Source: Oscillospiraceae bacterium
GTDB taxonomy: Bacteria; Bacillota; Clostridia; Oscillospirales; Oscillospiraceae
Length of the DNA stretch: 64,000 nt
Reading direction: 5' to 3'
Assembly (NCBI GenBank): GCA_902791215.1
Contig: CADAUZ010000019.1
Span: 1-64,000 of the forward strand
Shown here: positions 39,308-50,434 of the stretch, piece after piece
Layout: the number at the start of each line of letters is the position of its first letter
Position numbering within the stretch: position 1 is the first letter of the stretch
Notes under the pieces: model-generated
The model's input: only the letters and a program-made list of their open reading frames with translations
Database searches by the model: none
What the model was told of the DNA's origin: nothing
Made by a program: the position numbers and the translations under genes

Positions 39308-40687
39308 TTGAAAAAATATATCGGCAACAGGGCTTTTTACGGAAAGCTCTTTGCTATCCTGATCCCTATCCTTATCCAGAACGTCATCACAAACTTTGTG
39401 AGCCTGCTGGATAACATCATGGTCGGCCAGGTGGGCACCGAGCCCATGTCCGGTGTCGCCATCGTCAATCAGCTGCTTTTTGTCTTCAATCTCTGCATCT
39501 TCGGAGGACTTGCGGGCGCGGGCATCCTTACCGCGCAGTTCTACGGCAGCGGCGACCATAAGGGCGTGGCCGACACCTTCCGCGCCAAGCTCTACATCGC
39601 CTTTGCGGCGGCGGCGGTCTTTCTCGGCATTTTCTCCCTCGGCGGCGAGGCCCTCATCCGCCAGTTCATCCATGAAGGCGGCGAGAACCTGGACATGGCG
39701 GCGACGCTCATGCACGCCAAGGATTACCTCCACATCATGCTCTTCCAGATCCCGCCCTTCGCCTTCCAGATGGCCTATGCCAGCACCCTGCGCGAGACAG
39801 GGGAGACGGTGCTGCCCATGAAGGCCGGCATCACGGCGGTGCTGGTGAACCTGGTCCTGAACTATATCCTGATTTTCGGCAAGCTCGGTGCGCCTGTCCT
39901 CGGGGTCGAGGGCGCAGCCGTCGCCACGGTCATAGCCCGCTATATCGAGTGCGCCATCATCGTGATCTGGACGCACCGGCACCGGGAGCGCAATCCCTTC
40001 CTGGAGACAGCCTATACCACCTTCCGCATCCCCGGAGCGCTTGTCAGGCAGATCGCCGTGATGGGACTGCCGCTGCTGATAAACGAGCTTCTATGGTCGA
40101 GCGGCATGGCGGTTCTGAACCAGTGCTACTCCATGCGCGGGCTTGAGGTGGTGTCCGCGACAAACATCTCCTCTACTGTCTCCAATCTCTTCTTCTGCGC
40201 CTTCCTCTCCATGGGCAACGCCACCTCCATCATTGTTGGTCAGATCCTCGGGGCGGGCGAGCTGGAGCGGGCTGTGGACGAGGACAGAAAGCTCATCGCC
40301 TTCTCGGTGGCGCTGTGCGCCGCGGTCGGCCTTGTGATGGCCTTCATTGCCCCGCTGGTGCCGCGCATTTACAATACCTCCGACACTGTCCGTGCCCTGG
40401 CTGCCAAGCTCATTTTCATACAGGCTCTCTTCATGCCCTTTTTTGCCTTTACAAATTCCTGCTATTTTACCCTGCGCGCAGGCGGTCAGACGATCATTAC
40501 CTTTGTCTTTGACAGCCTCTACCAGTGGACGATAGTGGTGCCGCTGGCCTTCGTGCTCTCACGCTTTACCGCCATGCCCATCGTGCCCATGTATTTTACC
40601 GTGCAGTGCATGGAGCTCATTAAGTGCGTCCTCGGCTATTACTTCCTTAAAAAACGCAAATGGGTCCGCGACCTCGTCAACGGATAA
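39308..40687 (+). CDS. MATE family efflux transporter
   Basis: A 459-aa, 12-TM multidrug/oligosaccharidyl-lipid exporter. Typical features are IQNVITNFVSLLDNIMVGQVG in TM1-2, LAGAGILTAQFYG, the matching second-half segment FLSMGNATSIIVGQILGAGE, and a charged C-terminus. It uses a Na+ or H+ gradient to expel cationic compounds. I chose the TTG at 39308 (LKKYIGNRAFYG), with AGGCGG 8 bp upstream; the frame opens 24 bp earlier. Confidence 0.93.
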   Translation: MKKYIGNRAFYGKLFAILIPILIQNVITNFVSLLDNIMVGQVGTEPMSGVAIVNQLLFVFNLCIFGGLAGAGILTAQFYGSGDHKGVADTFRAKLYIAFAAAAVFLGIFSLGGEALIRQFIHEGGENLDMAATLMHAKDYLHIMLFQIPPFAFQMAYASTLRETGETVLPMKAGITAVLVNLVLNYILIFGKLGAPVLGVEGAAVATVIARYIECAIIVIWTHRHRERNPFLETAYTTFRIPGALVRQIAVMGLPLLINELLWSSGMAVLNQCYSMRGLEVVSATNISSTVSNLFFCAFLSMGNATSIIVGQILGAGELERAVDEDRKLIAFSVALCAAVGLVMAFIAPLVPRIYNTSDTVRALAAKLIFIQALFMPFFAFTNSCYFTLRAGGQTIITFVFDSLYQWTIVVPLAFVLSRFTAMPIVPMYFTVQCMELIKCVLGYYFLKKRKWVRDLVNG

Positions 40688-40722
40688 ACGGAAACGCGGG
40701 TTCATGACCGCATTTAAAAACC

Positions 40723-40801
40723 TGTCATTCTGAGCAAAGCGAAGAATCTTTTGTTCCGGCATGTACCGAAGAAAGATCCTTCGCTGACGCTCAGGATGAC
40801 A
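40723..40801. repeat. Dispersed TGTCATTCTGAG palindrome, copy 3
   Basis: TGTCATTCTGAGCAAAGCGA ... GCTCAGGATGACA, inner arms GAAGAATCTTT / AAAGATCCTTC. Lies between converging genes. Confidence 0.88.
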
Positions 40802-40812
40802 GATTTTTTGCT

Positions 40813-41949
40813 TTATATCCCGAACAGGCTCAGCGCGAGCTTTGCGAAGATGCCGCCGAAGCCGATGCGCGGCACATCCTCCGCTGCGCAGACCGGCACC
40901 TCGGCAAGGAGCTTTTCTCCCACCGTCACGCGCAGGCTCCCGATCGGCTGCCCCTCTCTGACCGGGGCTGCCACCGTAGAGGGGAGCGTGAGGGCATAGG
41001 ACGCCTCGCCGCCCTTCTCCGCCACCTGATAGCCCGGGCCGCCCAGTTTAAGCGGTACGCTTTTCTTTTTCCCCAACTCCACCGGCAGCACCGGCAGGGG
41101 AGCGGAGTCCGTCAGCGGGATCAGTCGGAAATTGGCAAAGCCGTAGCTCAAAAGTGTCTCCGCGTCCCGGTTGCGGCTGTCCGCCGTCTCCCCATGCATG
41201 ACGACCGCGATGTACTCCACGCCGTTTCTCTCCGCCGTCGCCGACAGGCAGTAGCGCGCCGTGGAGGTATACCCAGTCTTGAGCCCCGTGCAGCCGGGAT
41301 ACCAGTAGACCAGCTTGTTGGTGTTGGCAAGGTCGAAGCTGCCGTCGCGTATGGAGTCCATCCAGATGGTGGTGTACTCCTTGATGGCGTCGTGGCGGAT
41401 GAGCTCCCTAGACATGACGGCCACATCCCGGGCGGTGGTGTAGTGCTGCCCGTCGTCGAAGAGCCCGGTGCAGTTGGAAAAATGGGTGTGCGCAAGGCCC
41501 AGCTCCTTTGCCCGGTCGTTCATCTTTTTGACGAAGGCCTCCTCACTGCCGCACAGAAACTCCGCCATGGCCACCGCGCAGTCGTTGGCCGACACCACCG
41601 CGATGCACTTGAGCATGTCGCGCACGCTCATGCGCTCGCCCGCCTCGAGATAGACGCAGCTTCCGCCGAAGGAGGCGGCGCGTTCGCTTGCGGTCACAAT
41701 ATCGTCGGGCGTGAAGGCGCCGTTTTCCATGGCCTCCATGATGAGCAGCAGGGTCATGATCTTTGTCACGCTCGCTGGAAAGCCAGGCTCGTCGGCCTTT
41801 TTCTCGAAGAGTACCGTGCCGGTCTCTTTCTCCATCAGGATGGCCGAGGGCGCGGCAATGGTGAGTGCCGGTGCCTCCGCGCGGGCGGGCAGCGGCAGAC
41901 AGGCGCAGAGCAGGGACAGGGTCAGGATAAAACAGAAATATTGCTTCAT
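40813..41949 (-). CDS. D-alanyl-D-alanine carboxypeptidase (DacF-like PBP)
   Basis: A 378-aa low-molecular-mass penicillin-binding protein. It has a signal peptide (MKQYFCFILTLSLLCACLP), the catalytic SxxK in FPASVTKIM, SxN in VVSANDC and KTG in GLKTGYTS. The C-terminal beta domain and amphipathic helix (FGGIFAKLALSLFGI) anchor it to the outer membrane face. It trims the fifth D-Ala from peptidoglycan. Close relatives are sporulation DacF and vegetative DacA; I see no sigma-F or sigma-G promoter to decide. Ribosome binding site GGAGGG. Confidence 0.94.
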   Translation of the reverse strand: MKQYFCFILTLSLLCACLPLPARAEAPALTIAAPSAILMEKETGTVLFEKKADEPGFPASVTKIMTLLLIMEAMENGAFTPDDIVTASERAASFGGSCVYLEAGERMSVRDMLKCIAVVSANDCAVAMAEFLCGSEEAFVKKMNDRAKELGLAHTHFSNCTGLFDDGQHYTTARDVAVMSRELIRHDAIKEYTTIWMDSIRDGSFDLANTNKLVYWYPGCTGLKTGYTSTARYCLSATAERNGVEYIAVVMHGETADSRNRDAETLLSYGFANFRLIPLTDSAPLPVLPVELGKKKSVPLKLGGPGYQVAEKGGEASYALTLPSTVAAPVREGQPIGSLRVTVGEKLLAEVPVCAAEDVPRIGFGGIFAKLALSLFGI

Positions 41950-42305
41950 GGCTCCCTCCGAATCATTCCTTCTGTCTCGAACCTATGAATGCCGCTTCAA
42001 AGCTATGCGGCGGTTTACCTGATTATGTATAAATCGACATTTTTCGTACTTTTATTCATGAACGAATAATGAACAAATTGCGGACGATGAAGAGGTTTTT
42101 AACACTTTCCACAGACTTTTCAACAAAATCGATCGGAGAGGGAACCGACAAAGCCCCATAATTAGTTTACATAATAATATTACAAATGAATATCAATCAG
42201 TTAAGCTTTTGTAAAAACTGATGCGGACGCTTGACGCCGGGCCACGCAGCGGCTAAAATAGAATCCCAAGCCCGATGCGGGCCCCGGCCCGGAAAGGAGG
42301 AGCAT
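41950..42305. other. AT-rich intergenic region between divergent genes
   Basis: No coding sequence is seen. It includes CTTTCCACAGA (about 42105), a TTTACATAATAATATTAC stretch near 42168, and the AI-2E family gene promoter at 42231-42259. Confidence 0.5.
42231..42259 (+). promoter_or_regulatory. Promoter of the AI-2E family transporter gene
   Basis: -35 TTGACG (42231-42236), 17-bp spacer, -10 TAAAAT (42254-42259). Confidence 0.68.
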
Positions 42306-43580
42306 ATGCGGCGGATCTTTCACTGGGATAAGAAATATCTCTACTGGGGCATCACCGCCTTCTGCGTGATTGCCTGCGCCATCCTGTTTTTCATGGCGCT
42401 GAACTATCTGGATACGCTCAAGCAGGGCATTGCGGCACTGATACGCATTCTCGGGCCCTTTATCTGGGGCCTTGTGATCGTGTACCTGCTCAGCCCGCTG
42501 GTACGCTTTCTGCAGAAAAAGATTTTCGGGCCGATCTGCGCAAAGCTCTCCGTCAAAAGACCGGAAAAGGGGCAGAGCTGCGCGCGTGTGCTCTCCGTGA
42601 TCTTTGCCGAGATTTTCATGCTGGCCCTCATCACGGGACTGTTCTTCCTCATCATCCCGCAATTGTACAGCAGCATTGAGACCATCGTCGTCAATTCCCC
42701 GACCTATATCGACTCCCTGACCACCTGGGCCACCAAGAAGCTCGCGGCCTATCCGGAGATCAGCGACTATGTGGCCCATATCCTGGGGGATGTGAACACG
42801 AATATCATCACGTGGCTCCAGAACACCATCCTCCCCAAGCTCGGCAGCCTCCTGACAAACGTGGGCATGGGCGTGCGCTATGTGGTGACGGGGGTGTATA
42901 ACCTCGTCATCGGCATCATTGTCTCCATCTACATCCTCAGCAATATCGAGGGCTTCACCGCCAGCGCCAAGCGCCTGATCTACAGCATCATGAACGTGGA
43001 CACCGCCAAGAAATTTCTCGACGGTCTGCGCTTTACGGACAAGACCTTCAACGGCTTTCTCATGGGCAAGCTTCTGGATTCGGCCATCATCGGCCTGATC
43101 TGCTACATCGTCTGCGTGATCCTGAAAATGCCCTACGCCCTGCTCGTGAGCGTGATGGTGGGCGTGACGAACATCATCCCCTTCTTCGGCCCGCTCATCG
43201 GCGCGATCCCGAGCGCCATCATCATCCTCATGGTCGACCCCTCCAAGTGCCTGATCTTCGTGATCTTTGTCATCCTGCTCCAGCAGCTTGACGGCAACAT
43301 CATCGGCCCGAAGATCCTGGGCAGCTCCGTCGGCATCAACGGCTTCTGGGTCATGTTCTCCATCATCCTGGGCGCCGGTCTCTTCGGCTTCTGGGGCATG
43401 CTGCTGGGCGTGCCCGTGTTCGTCGTGATCTATACCATCATCAACAAGAGCATCGAGCGCAAGCTCCGCCGCAATGACCTCCCCGTGGAGGAGTCGGCTT
43501 ACGCAAATCTTGACTACATCGACCCCGTCACCCTCCAGCCCGTCCGCCAGAAGGATGACGAGGATGAGGACGAGGAGTAA
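42306..43580 (+). CDS. AI-2E family transporter
   Basis: A 424-aa membrane protein with about eight TM helices in the family pattern. Segments include GPFIWGLVIVYLLSPLV, a long extracytoplasmic loop (about 120-210), and the conserved C-terminal core ALLVSVMVGVTNIIPFFGP, QQLDGNIIGPKILG and FWGMLLGVPVFVVIYT, then an acidic tail (DDEDEDEE). Members include the proposed AI-2 exporter TqsA and Na+/H+ antiporters, so the name does not prove signalling. I chose the ATG at 42306 because AAAGGAGGAG precedes it. Confidence 0.92.
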   Translation: MRRIFHWDKKYLYWGITAFCVIACAILFFMALNYLDTLKQGIAALIRILGPFIWGLVIVYLLSPLVRFLQKKIFGPICAKLSVKRPEKGQSCARVLSVIFAEIFMLALITGLFFLIIPQLYSSIETIVVNSPTYIDSLTTWATKKLAAYPEISDYVAHILGDVNTNIITWLQNTILPKLGSLLTNVGMGVRYVVTGVYNLVIGIIVSIYILSNIEGFTASAKRLIYSIMNVDTAKKFLDGLRFTDKTFNGFLMGKLLDSAIIGLICYIVCVILKMPYALLVSVMVGVTNIIPFFGPLIGAIPSAIIILMVDPSKCLIFVIFVILLQQLDGNIIGPKILGSSVGINGFWVMFSIILGAGLFGFWGMLLGVPVFVVIYTIINKSIERKLRRNDLPVEESAYANLDYIDPVTLQPVRQKDDEDEDEE

Positions 43581-43617
43581 AAACATTCCAATAACATGAC
43601 GTGTCAGTCGTGAAGCA

Positions 43618-43695
43618 TGTCATTCTGAGGCCGGAGGCCGAAGAATCTTTCCGGGAGATACTCGGGAAGATCCTTCGCTTTCGCTCAGGATGACA
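43618..43695. repeat. Dispersed TGTCATTCTGAG palindrome, copy 4
   Basis: TGTCATTCTGAGGCCGGAGG ... GCTCAGGATGACA. Inner arms GAAGAATCTTTC / GAAGATCCTTC. Lies just upstream of the str operon promoter. Confidence 0.88.
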
Positions 43696-43757
43696 TTCTT
43701 TTTCCGGCTGTAATGGAATGCTTCAAAAATTTTTTTCTCTTGAATCAACAAAAATTC

Positions 43758-43786
43758 TTGACTGCATTTGTGAAATATGCTAATAT
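43758..43786 (+). promoter_or_regulatory. Promoter of the str operon (rpsL-rpsG-fusA-tuf)
   Basis: -35 TTGACT (43758-43763), 17-bp spacer, -10 TAATAT (43781-43786). A leader of about 115 bases follows. Confidence 0.75.
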
Positions 43787-43906
43787 ACAAAAATGCGTGG
43801 GTGAAAGAAAAATGCGCACAAAACGGGCTCAAAAATCCGCCAATACCGGATGAAAGTCCGCCGCACGCGCACAGATCCCCGCGACAACGAAAGAAAGGAG
43901 AAAACA

Positions 43907-44332
43907 ATGCCTACTTTTAACCAGCTGGTGAGAAAGGGCAGAGAGAAGGTCACCTACAAGTCCGCCTCCCCTGCAATGCAGAAGGGCCTGAACACCCTCA
44001 AGAACAAGGAGACCGACCTGAGCGCTCCTCAGAAGAGAGGCGTCTGCACCGCCGTGCGTACCTCCACCCCCAAGAAGCCGAACTCCGCTCTGCGTAAAAT
44101 CGCCCGTGTCCGCCTGACCAACGGCTATGAGGTCACCGCCTACATCCCCGGTATCGGCCACAACCTGCAGGAGCACTCCGTGGTCATGATCCGCGGCGGC
44201 CGTGTCAAGGACCTGCCTGGTGTGCGTTACCACATCATCCGCGGCACTCTCGACGCTCAGGGCGTCAATGGCCGTATGCAGGGCCGTTCCAAGTACGGCG
44301 CGAAGAGACCCAAGGCTGCAAAGAAGAAGTAA
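43907..44332 (+). CDS. rpsL: 30S ribosomal protein S12
   Basis: A 141-aa protein that starts [18 protein letters not shown] and has the S12 core: [46 protein letters not shown] and the Lys-rich tail. It sits at the decoding centre. The lysine in TPKKPNSA that mutates in streptomycin resistance is the wild-type residue, so no such resistance is predicted. First gene of the str operon, ribosome binding site AAAGGAG. Confidence 0.98.
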   Translation: MPTFNQLVRKGREKVTYKSASPAMQKGLNTLKNKETDLSAPQKRGVCTAVRTSTPKKPNSALRKIARVRLTNGYEVTAYIPGIGHNLQEHSVVMIRGGRVKDLPGVRYHIIRGTLDAQGVNGRMQGRSKYGAKRPKAAKKK

Positions 44333-44471
44333 TAACTTCAGCGGCAATCTGCCCTGTCGTTTATCTATACAGCATTGTTTTCTGTTGCCATGATAAACCT
44401 CGGGGCGCAACGGATACCCGCGTGTATTCGAGTACCTGTGATTCCATTTTTTAATGAAGGAGGGAAGCAAC
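44333..44471 (+). other. rpsL-rpsG intercistronic spacer
   Basis: 139 non-coding bases with a long-range pairing TTTATC (about 44360) / GATAAA (about 44391). In E. coli the S12-S7 spacer is the S7 repressor site; a similar role here is possible but not shown. Confidence 0.3.
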
Positions 44472-44942
44472 GTGCCCAGAAGAGGTAATGTTCCCAAGAG
44501 AGAAATTTTGCCTGATCCTATGTATAACAGCGTGCTGGTGACCAAGCTCATCAACGGCGTTATGCTCGACGGCAAGAAGGGTGTTGCTCAGAAGGTCGTT
44601 TACGACGCTTTTGACATCATCAAAGAGAAGACCGGCAAGGAGCCCCTTGACGCCTTCGCAGAGGCCATGAACAACATCATGCCCGCCCTCGAGGTCAAGG
44701 CCCGCCGTGTCGGCGGCGCAACCTATCAGGTTCCTATCGAAGTCCGTCCCGCCCGTCGTCAGACCCTGGCTCTGCGCTGGCTGGTCGAGTACAGCCGCAA
44801 GCGCAGCGAGAAGACCATGAAGGAGCGCCTCGCAGGCGAGATCATGGATGCCTGCAACAACCTCGGCAACTCTGTCAAGAAGCGCGAGGATATGCACAAG
44901 AATGCCGAAGCCAACAAGGCCTTCGCGCATTTCAGATGGTAA
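44472..44942 (+). CDS. rpsG: 30S ribosomal protein S7
   Basis: A 156-aa protein: [74 protein letters not shown]. It nucleates the head of the 30S subunit. The start is GTG at 44472 with GGAGGG 8 bp upstream. It precedes fusA by 21 bp. Confidence 0.98.
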   Translation: MPRRGNVPKREILPDPMYNSVLVTKLINGVMLDGKKGVAQKVVYDAFDIIKEKTGKEPLDAFAEAMNNIMPALEVKARRVGGATYQVPIEVRPARRQTLALRWLVEYSRKRSEKTMKERLAGEIMDACNNLGNSVKKREDMHKNAEANKAFAHFRW

Positions 44943-44963
44943 TCATCTGTTCAGGAGTTTTTC

Positions 44964-47054
<2,091 letters not shown>

Positions 47055-47091
47055 AAGTAACATTTTTAATCTATTTTAGGAGGATATCACA

Positions 47092-48283
47092 ATGGCAAAA
47101 CAGATGTACAACAGAAGCAAGCCCCACGTGAACATCGGCACCATCGGCCACATCGACCACGGCAAGACCACCCTTACCGCTGCCATCACCAAGTACCTCG
47201 CCCTGCAGGGCAAGGCTGAGTACACCGACTACTCTTCCATCGACAAGGCTCCCGAAGAGAGAGAGCGCGGCATCACCATCAACACCGCACACGTTGAGTA
47301 CGAGACCGAGAAACGTCACTACGCTCACGTCGACTGCCCGGGCCACGCTGACTATATCAAGAACATGATCACCGGCGCTGCTCAGATGGACGGCGCAATC
47401 CTCGTTATCGCTGCTTCCGACGGCCCCATGGCCCAGACCCGCGAGCACCTGCTGCTTGCCCGTCAGGTTAACGTTCCTTCCGTTCTGGTCTTCCTGAACA
47501 AGTGCGATCAGGTCGACGACGAGGAGCTGCTCGAGCTGGTCGAGATGGAAGTCCGCGAGCTGCTTGACTTCTACGGCTTCCCTGGCGACGACACCCCCAT
47601 CATCCGCGGCAGCGCTCTGAACGCTCTGGTTTCCGAGTCCACCGATCCCAACGCCCCCGAGTACGCCTGCATCAAGGAGCTCATGGACGCTGTTGACACT
47701 TGGATCCCCACCCCCGACCGCAAGGCCGACCAGCCCTTCCTTATGCCCATCGAGGACGTCTTCACCATCTCCGGCCGCGGCACTGTTGTTACCGGTCGTG
47801 TTGAGCGTGGCCGCGTCAAGGTTGGCGACAAGGTCGAGATCGTTGGTCTGAAGGACGAGTCCACCGAGACCACCGTTACCGGCACCGAGATGTTCCACAA
47901 GACCCTCGAGTACGCCGAGGCCGGCGACAACGTGGGCTGCCTGCTGCGCGGCATCGACAAGAAGTCCGTTGAGCGTGGCCAGGTTCTGGCTGCTCCCAAG
48001 AGCATTCACCCCCACACCAAGTTCAAGGGCCAGGTTTACGTCCTGTCCAAGGAAGAGGGCGGCCGTCACACCCCGTTCTTCAACAACTACCGTCCCCAGT
48101 TCTACCGACGTGACCGGCGTCATCTCCCTGCCCGAAGGCGTTGAGATGTGCATGCCCGGCGACAACGTCGACATGGACGTCGAGCTGATCACCCCTATCG
48201 CCATCGAGAACGGCCTTCGCTTCGCTATCCGCGAGGGCGGCCGTACCGTCGGCTCCGGTGTTGTTATCGGCATCAACGAGTAA
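47092..48283 (+). pseudogene. tuf: Elongation factor Tu gene with an 11-nt deletion (frameshifted)
   Basis: Codons 1-338 encode normal EF-Tu: [11 protein letters not shown] (G1), RGITINTAH (G2), DCPGHADY (G3), NKCDQ (G4), down to NNYRPQFY. The frame then shifts at 48105/48106 and ends at 48144. The rest of EF-Tu ([18 protein letters not shown] ... GVVIGINE) continues in another frame to 48283. The universally conserved FRTTDVTG has lost the bases for F-R-T-T, consistent with a deletion of 11 bases flanked by AC. Adding 11 bases gives 1203 bases, exactly 400 residues plus stop. Either another tuf copy exists elsewhere, or this is a sequencing/assembly error; EF-Tu is essential. Confidence 0.93.
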
Positions 48284-48317
48284 TTACCACGGCGTAAGCC
48301 AAACTGAATAAACAGCA

Positions 48318-48353
48318 AGAGAGCGCGACCCGTCCGGGCTGCGCTCTTTTTAT
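48318..48353 (+). terminator. Terminator of the str operon
   Basis: AAGAGAGCGCGACCCG with CGGGCTGCGCTCTT, followed by TTTTT. Confidence 0.75.
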
Positions 48354-48366
48354 CATTCGCAAAATA

Positions 48367-50031
48367 TCAGTTCACTTTCTTACCGCAGAAATACACATCC
48401 CGCGGCAGGTTATAGCTGAATCCCTCGTGCTCTGCCGTGAGAAGGTTGTTGTCGAATACCAGGAAGTCCGCGTCCTTGCCGGCCTCGATGGAGCCCTTCG
48501 TCTTTTCGATGCCGAGCTGCTTCGCCCCGTTGATCGTGTAGCCGAGAAGCATCTCTTCGATCCCCATCCTCTCATCGGCGGGCGGGAAGATATAATTGAT
48601 CAACTCGATCGGAGGTAGCTTCGTCTTATTCGTAACTTTGCGCGTCATTCCGACTTCCATGCCAAGATAGGGATTCCAGGATGAAAAATCCATGAATACG
48701 ATAGTATCGCTGGACCAGGAAACCAGGGCTCCGCTGTCCCAGACCGATTTGCAGCGATACATCAATTTACCGCGTTCCTCGCCAAAGAGTCTCTTATACA
48801 CGTTGACATCATCAGCGTGCCACCAGGGCGTAAAGTTCGCAATCACGCCCAAAGGCGCAAAGCGTGTCAGATCCGCAGTATCCTGAATCTGCAGATGAGC
48901 GGATACGACCCTGATCCGGAAATCGTCTCCCAGCTCTTTCTTTACCTGCTCTACGCCGTCCAGCACCAGGCGGGAGGACGCCTCGCCGACGGTATGCGCA
49001 TGGAAATCCAGTCCCTCTTCATTCAGCACCTTCAGAAGCGCCACAAGCTCCTCCAGATTCATGGCGGTGCACCCTTTTTCCCCGGTTTCCACATAGGGCG
49101 TCACCATAGCTCCGGAGTGGAGCTTCAGCGTGCCGTCCATGAAGATCTTCAAGGTATGGATCTTTATGTGCTCCGTATTGTATTCCCTTTGAAGGCGCTT
49201 CAGCTCTTTTATGCCCTCTTCCACCTCCCAGGCTGCCGAGATGACATAACAGCCGTCGACATAGATCGGAAGCTTCCCCTGCCGATCCAGCTCGCGGAGG
49301 CGAGAATAAACGTGCTCATGAAATTCAGGAAATCCGGGGATACCGGCGTCAAAGACCCCTGACACACCGACACTGACACAAAAATCGATCCAGCGCTGAA
49401 GCGCAGCGTCAATCGCCGAATCCGGCTTATCCATTGCGCTGTCCAGAATGATCGGCAGCTCCGTCGCGCCCTCGCTCATTTCTCCGGTCACATGCCCGTC
49501 CTTACGCACGTAAAAGCTTAAGCCCGGTACCGGATCCTTGATATCGTCCGTGATACCATGCTTCCTTAAAATGTTCGAGTTCACCCAGATACTGTGCCCC
49601 TGCCCCTCCTGAATCTGCAGTTCCCCGTCAGGGCAAATCGCGTCCAGGTCCTCTTTGGTAATATTGTCATCCTTCAGGTGCTTTTTGTCGAGCATGAAGC
49701 GGTAACGGTCCTGGCCAGGATGCTTCTGAATATAATCCGCTATAAAATCCAGCGCACCCTGCTTGCTATCGCAAACAATAATTTCCCCGAATCCCGTTAC
49801 GCCGATCAGATCGTATCCGGCTCCCATGGTCACATGGACATGGCTGTCGATAATACCGGGCATGATGAATTTCCCGCCAAGATCCGTGACCTCTCCCTCG
49901 TACGCAGAAAGACCGGCCTCGTCACCCACATAAATGAATTTTCCGTCCTTCACCGCAAGGGCGGTTGCTGTCGGTTTGCTCTTGTCCGCTGTGAAGATTC
50001 TGGCGTTTTTTATGATCTGATCCGCTTTCAT
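48367..50031 (-). CDS. Amidohydrolase family 3 protein (YtcJ-like)
   Basis: A 554-aa metal-dependent hydrolase. The N-terminal beta domain (MKADQIIKNARIFTADKSK) leads to the metal motif IIDSHVHVTMG. Further ligands lie in DFHAHTVGEASSR, VVSAHLQI and SWSSDTIV, and the closing part has GIEKTKGSIEAGKDADFLV. The family includes N-acyl amino-acid and indole-acetamide hydrolases as well as many unassigned deacylases. I chose the ATG at 50031 with GGAGGAGC upstream; the frame opens 192 bp earlier. It has its own promoter and converges on tuf. Confidence 0.9.
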   Translation of the reverse strand: MKADQIIKNARIFTADKSKPTATALAVKDGKFIYVGDEAGLSAYEGEVTDLGGKFIMPGIIDSHVHVTMGAGYDLIGVTGFGEIIVCDSKQGALDFIADYIQKHPGQDRYRFMLDKKHLKDDNITKEDLDAICPDGELQIQEGQGHSIWVNSNILRKHGITDDIKDPVPGLSFYVRKDGHVTGEMSEGATELPIILDSAMDKPDSAIDAALQRWIDFCVSVGVSGVFDAGIPGFPEFHEHVYSRLRELDRQGKLPIYVDGCYVISAAWEVEEGIKELKRLQREYNTEHIKIHTLKIFMDGTLKLHSGAMVTPYVETGEKGCTAMNLEELVALLKVLNEEGLDFHAHTVGEASSRLVLDGVEQVKKELGDDFRIRVVSAHLQIQDTADLTRFAPLGVIANFTPWWHADDVNVYKRLFGEERGKLMYRCKSVWDSGALVSWSSDTIVFMDFSSWNPYLGMEVGMTRKVTNKTKLPPIELINYIFPPADERMGIEEMLLGYTINGAKQLGIEKTKGSIEAGKDADFLVFDNNLLTAEHEGFSYNLPRDVYFCGKKVN

Positions 50032-50068
50032 TGGTGCTCCTCCTTTATGTAAATATAATAGCATTTTC

Positions 50069-50097
50069 AGAATAACACAAGCGTATCCAGCCGTCAA
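50069..50097 (-). promoter_or_regulatory. Promoter of the amidohydrolase gene
   Basis: Minus strand: -35 TTGACG (50097-50092), 17-bp spacer, -10 TATTCT (50074-50069). Confidence 0.72.
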
Positions 50098-50368
50098 GGA
50101 GAATAAGCAGTACCACCACGGGGTTAAGCCCGGATTGTTTAAAAAAGTCGCCGCTGGTTTTACCCGGCGGCATTTATGGAGGTATGGAGGAATAGTAGCA
50201 TGTTCAGGGAGCCATGCCCTCATGGCTCCGGGATCGGCTCAATCCCAGATCAGCGGGATCAGCTTCCAAAGCAACCATCAAGCCAATTAAAACGCAGCCC
50301 CTGTCAGTGATGACAGGGACTGTTTCTTATATCCATGCTGAGAAATTTGTTTCAGTTTCGTTACCGTA

Positions 50369-50397
50369 TTGACAAAACTTCCGAAAGAAGGTAGTAT
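50369..50397 (+). promoter_or_regulatory. Promoter of the sugar transferase gene
   Basis: Perfect -35 TTGACA (50369-50374), 17-bp spacer, -10 TAGTAT (50392-50397). Confidence 0.75.
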
Positions 50398-50434
50398 ATA
50401 TATCATACGATATTACTAAAAGCTGGTAAGCAAT

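Larger units (their letters stand above)
43581..43906. other. Intergenic region before the str operon
   Basis: Contains repeat copy 4, the rpsL promoter, and about 120 bases of leader with no clear gene. Confidence 0.55.
50032..50434. other. Intergenic region between divergent genes
   Basis: Holds the minus-strand promoter at 50069-50097, a hairpin CAGCCCCTGTCA-GTGA-TGACAGGGACTG (50295-50322, one mismatch), and the plus-strand promoter at 50369-50397. The middle 50110-50290 has no feature I can name. Confidence 0.5.

Noticed and set aside
42090-42130. DnaA-box-like CTTTCCACAGA in an AT-rich gap
   Set aside because: Only one poor match to TTATCCACA and no dnaA/dnaN or other origin genes nearby. 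Not an origin.
42306-43580. AI-2 quorum-sensing system
   Set aside because: Only the permease family name suggests it. No luxS or lsr genes are seen, and the family includes ion antiporters.
50295-50322. Hairpin CAGCCCCTGTCA / TGACAGGGACTG as an attachment site
   Set aside because: No integrase, tRNA or duplicated flank is present; it may be only a leftover terminator.
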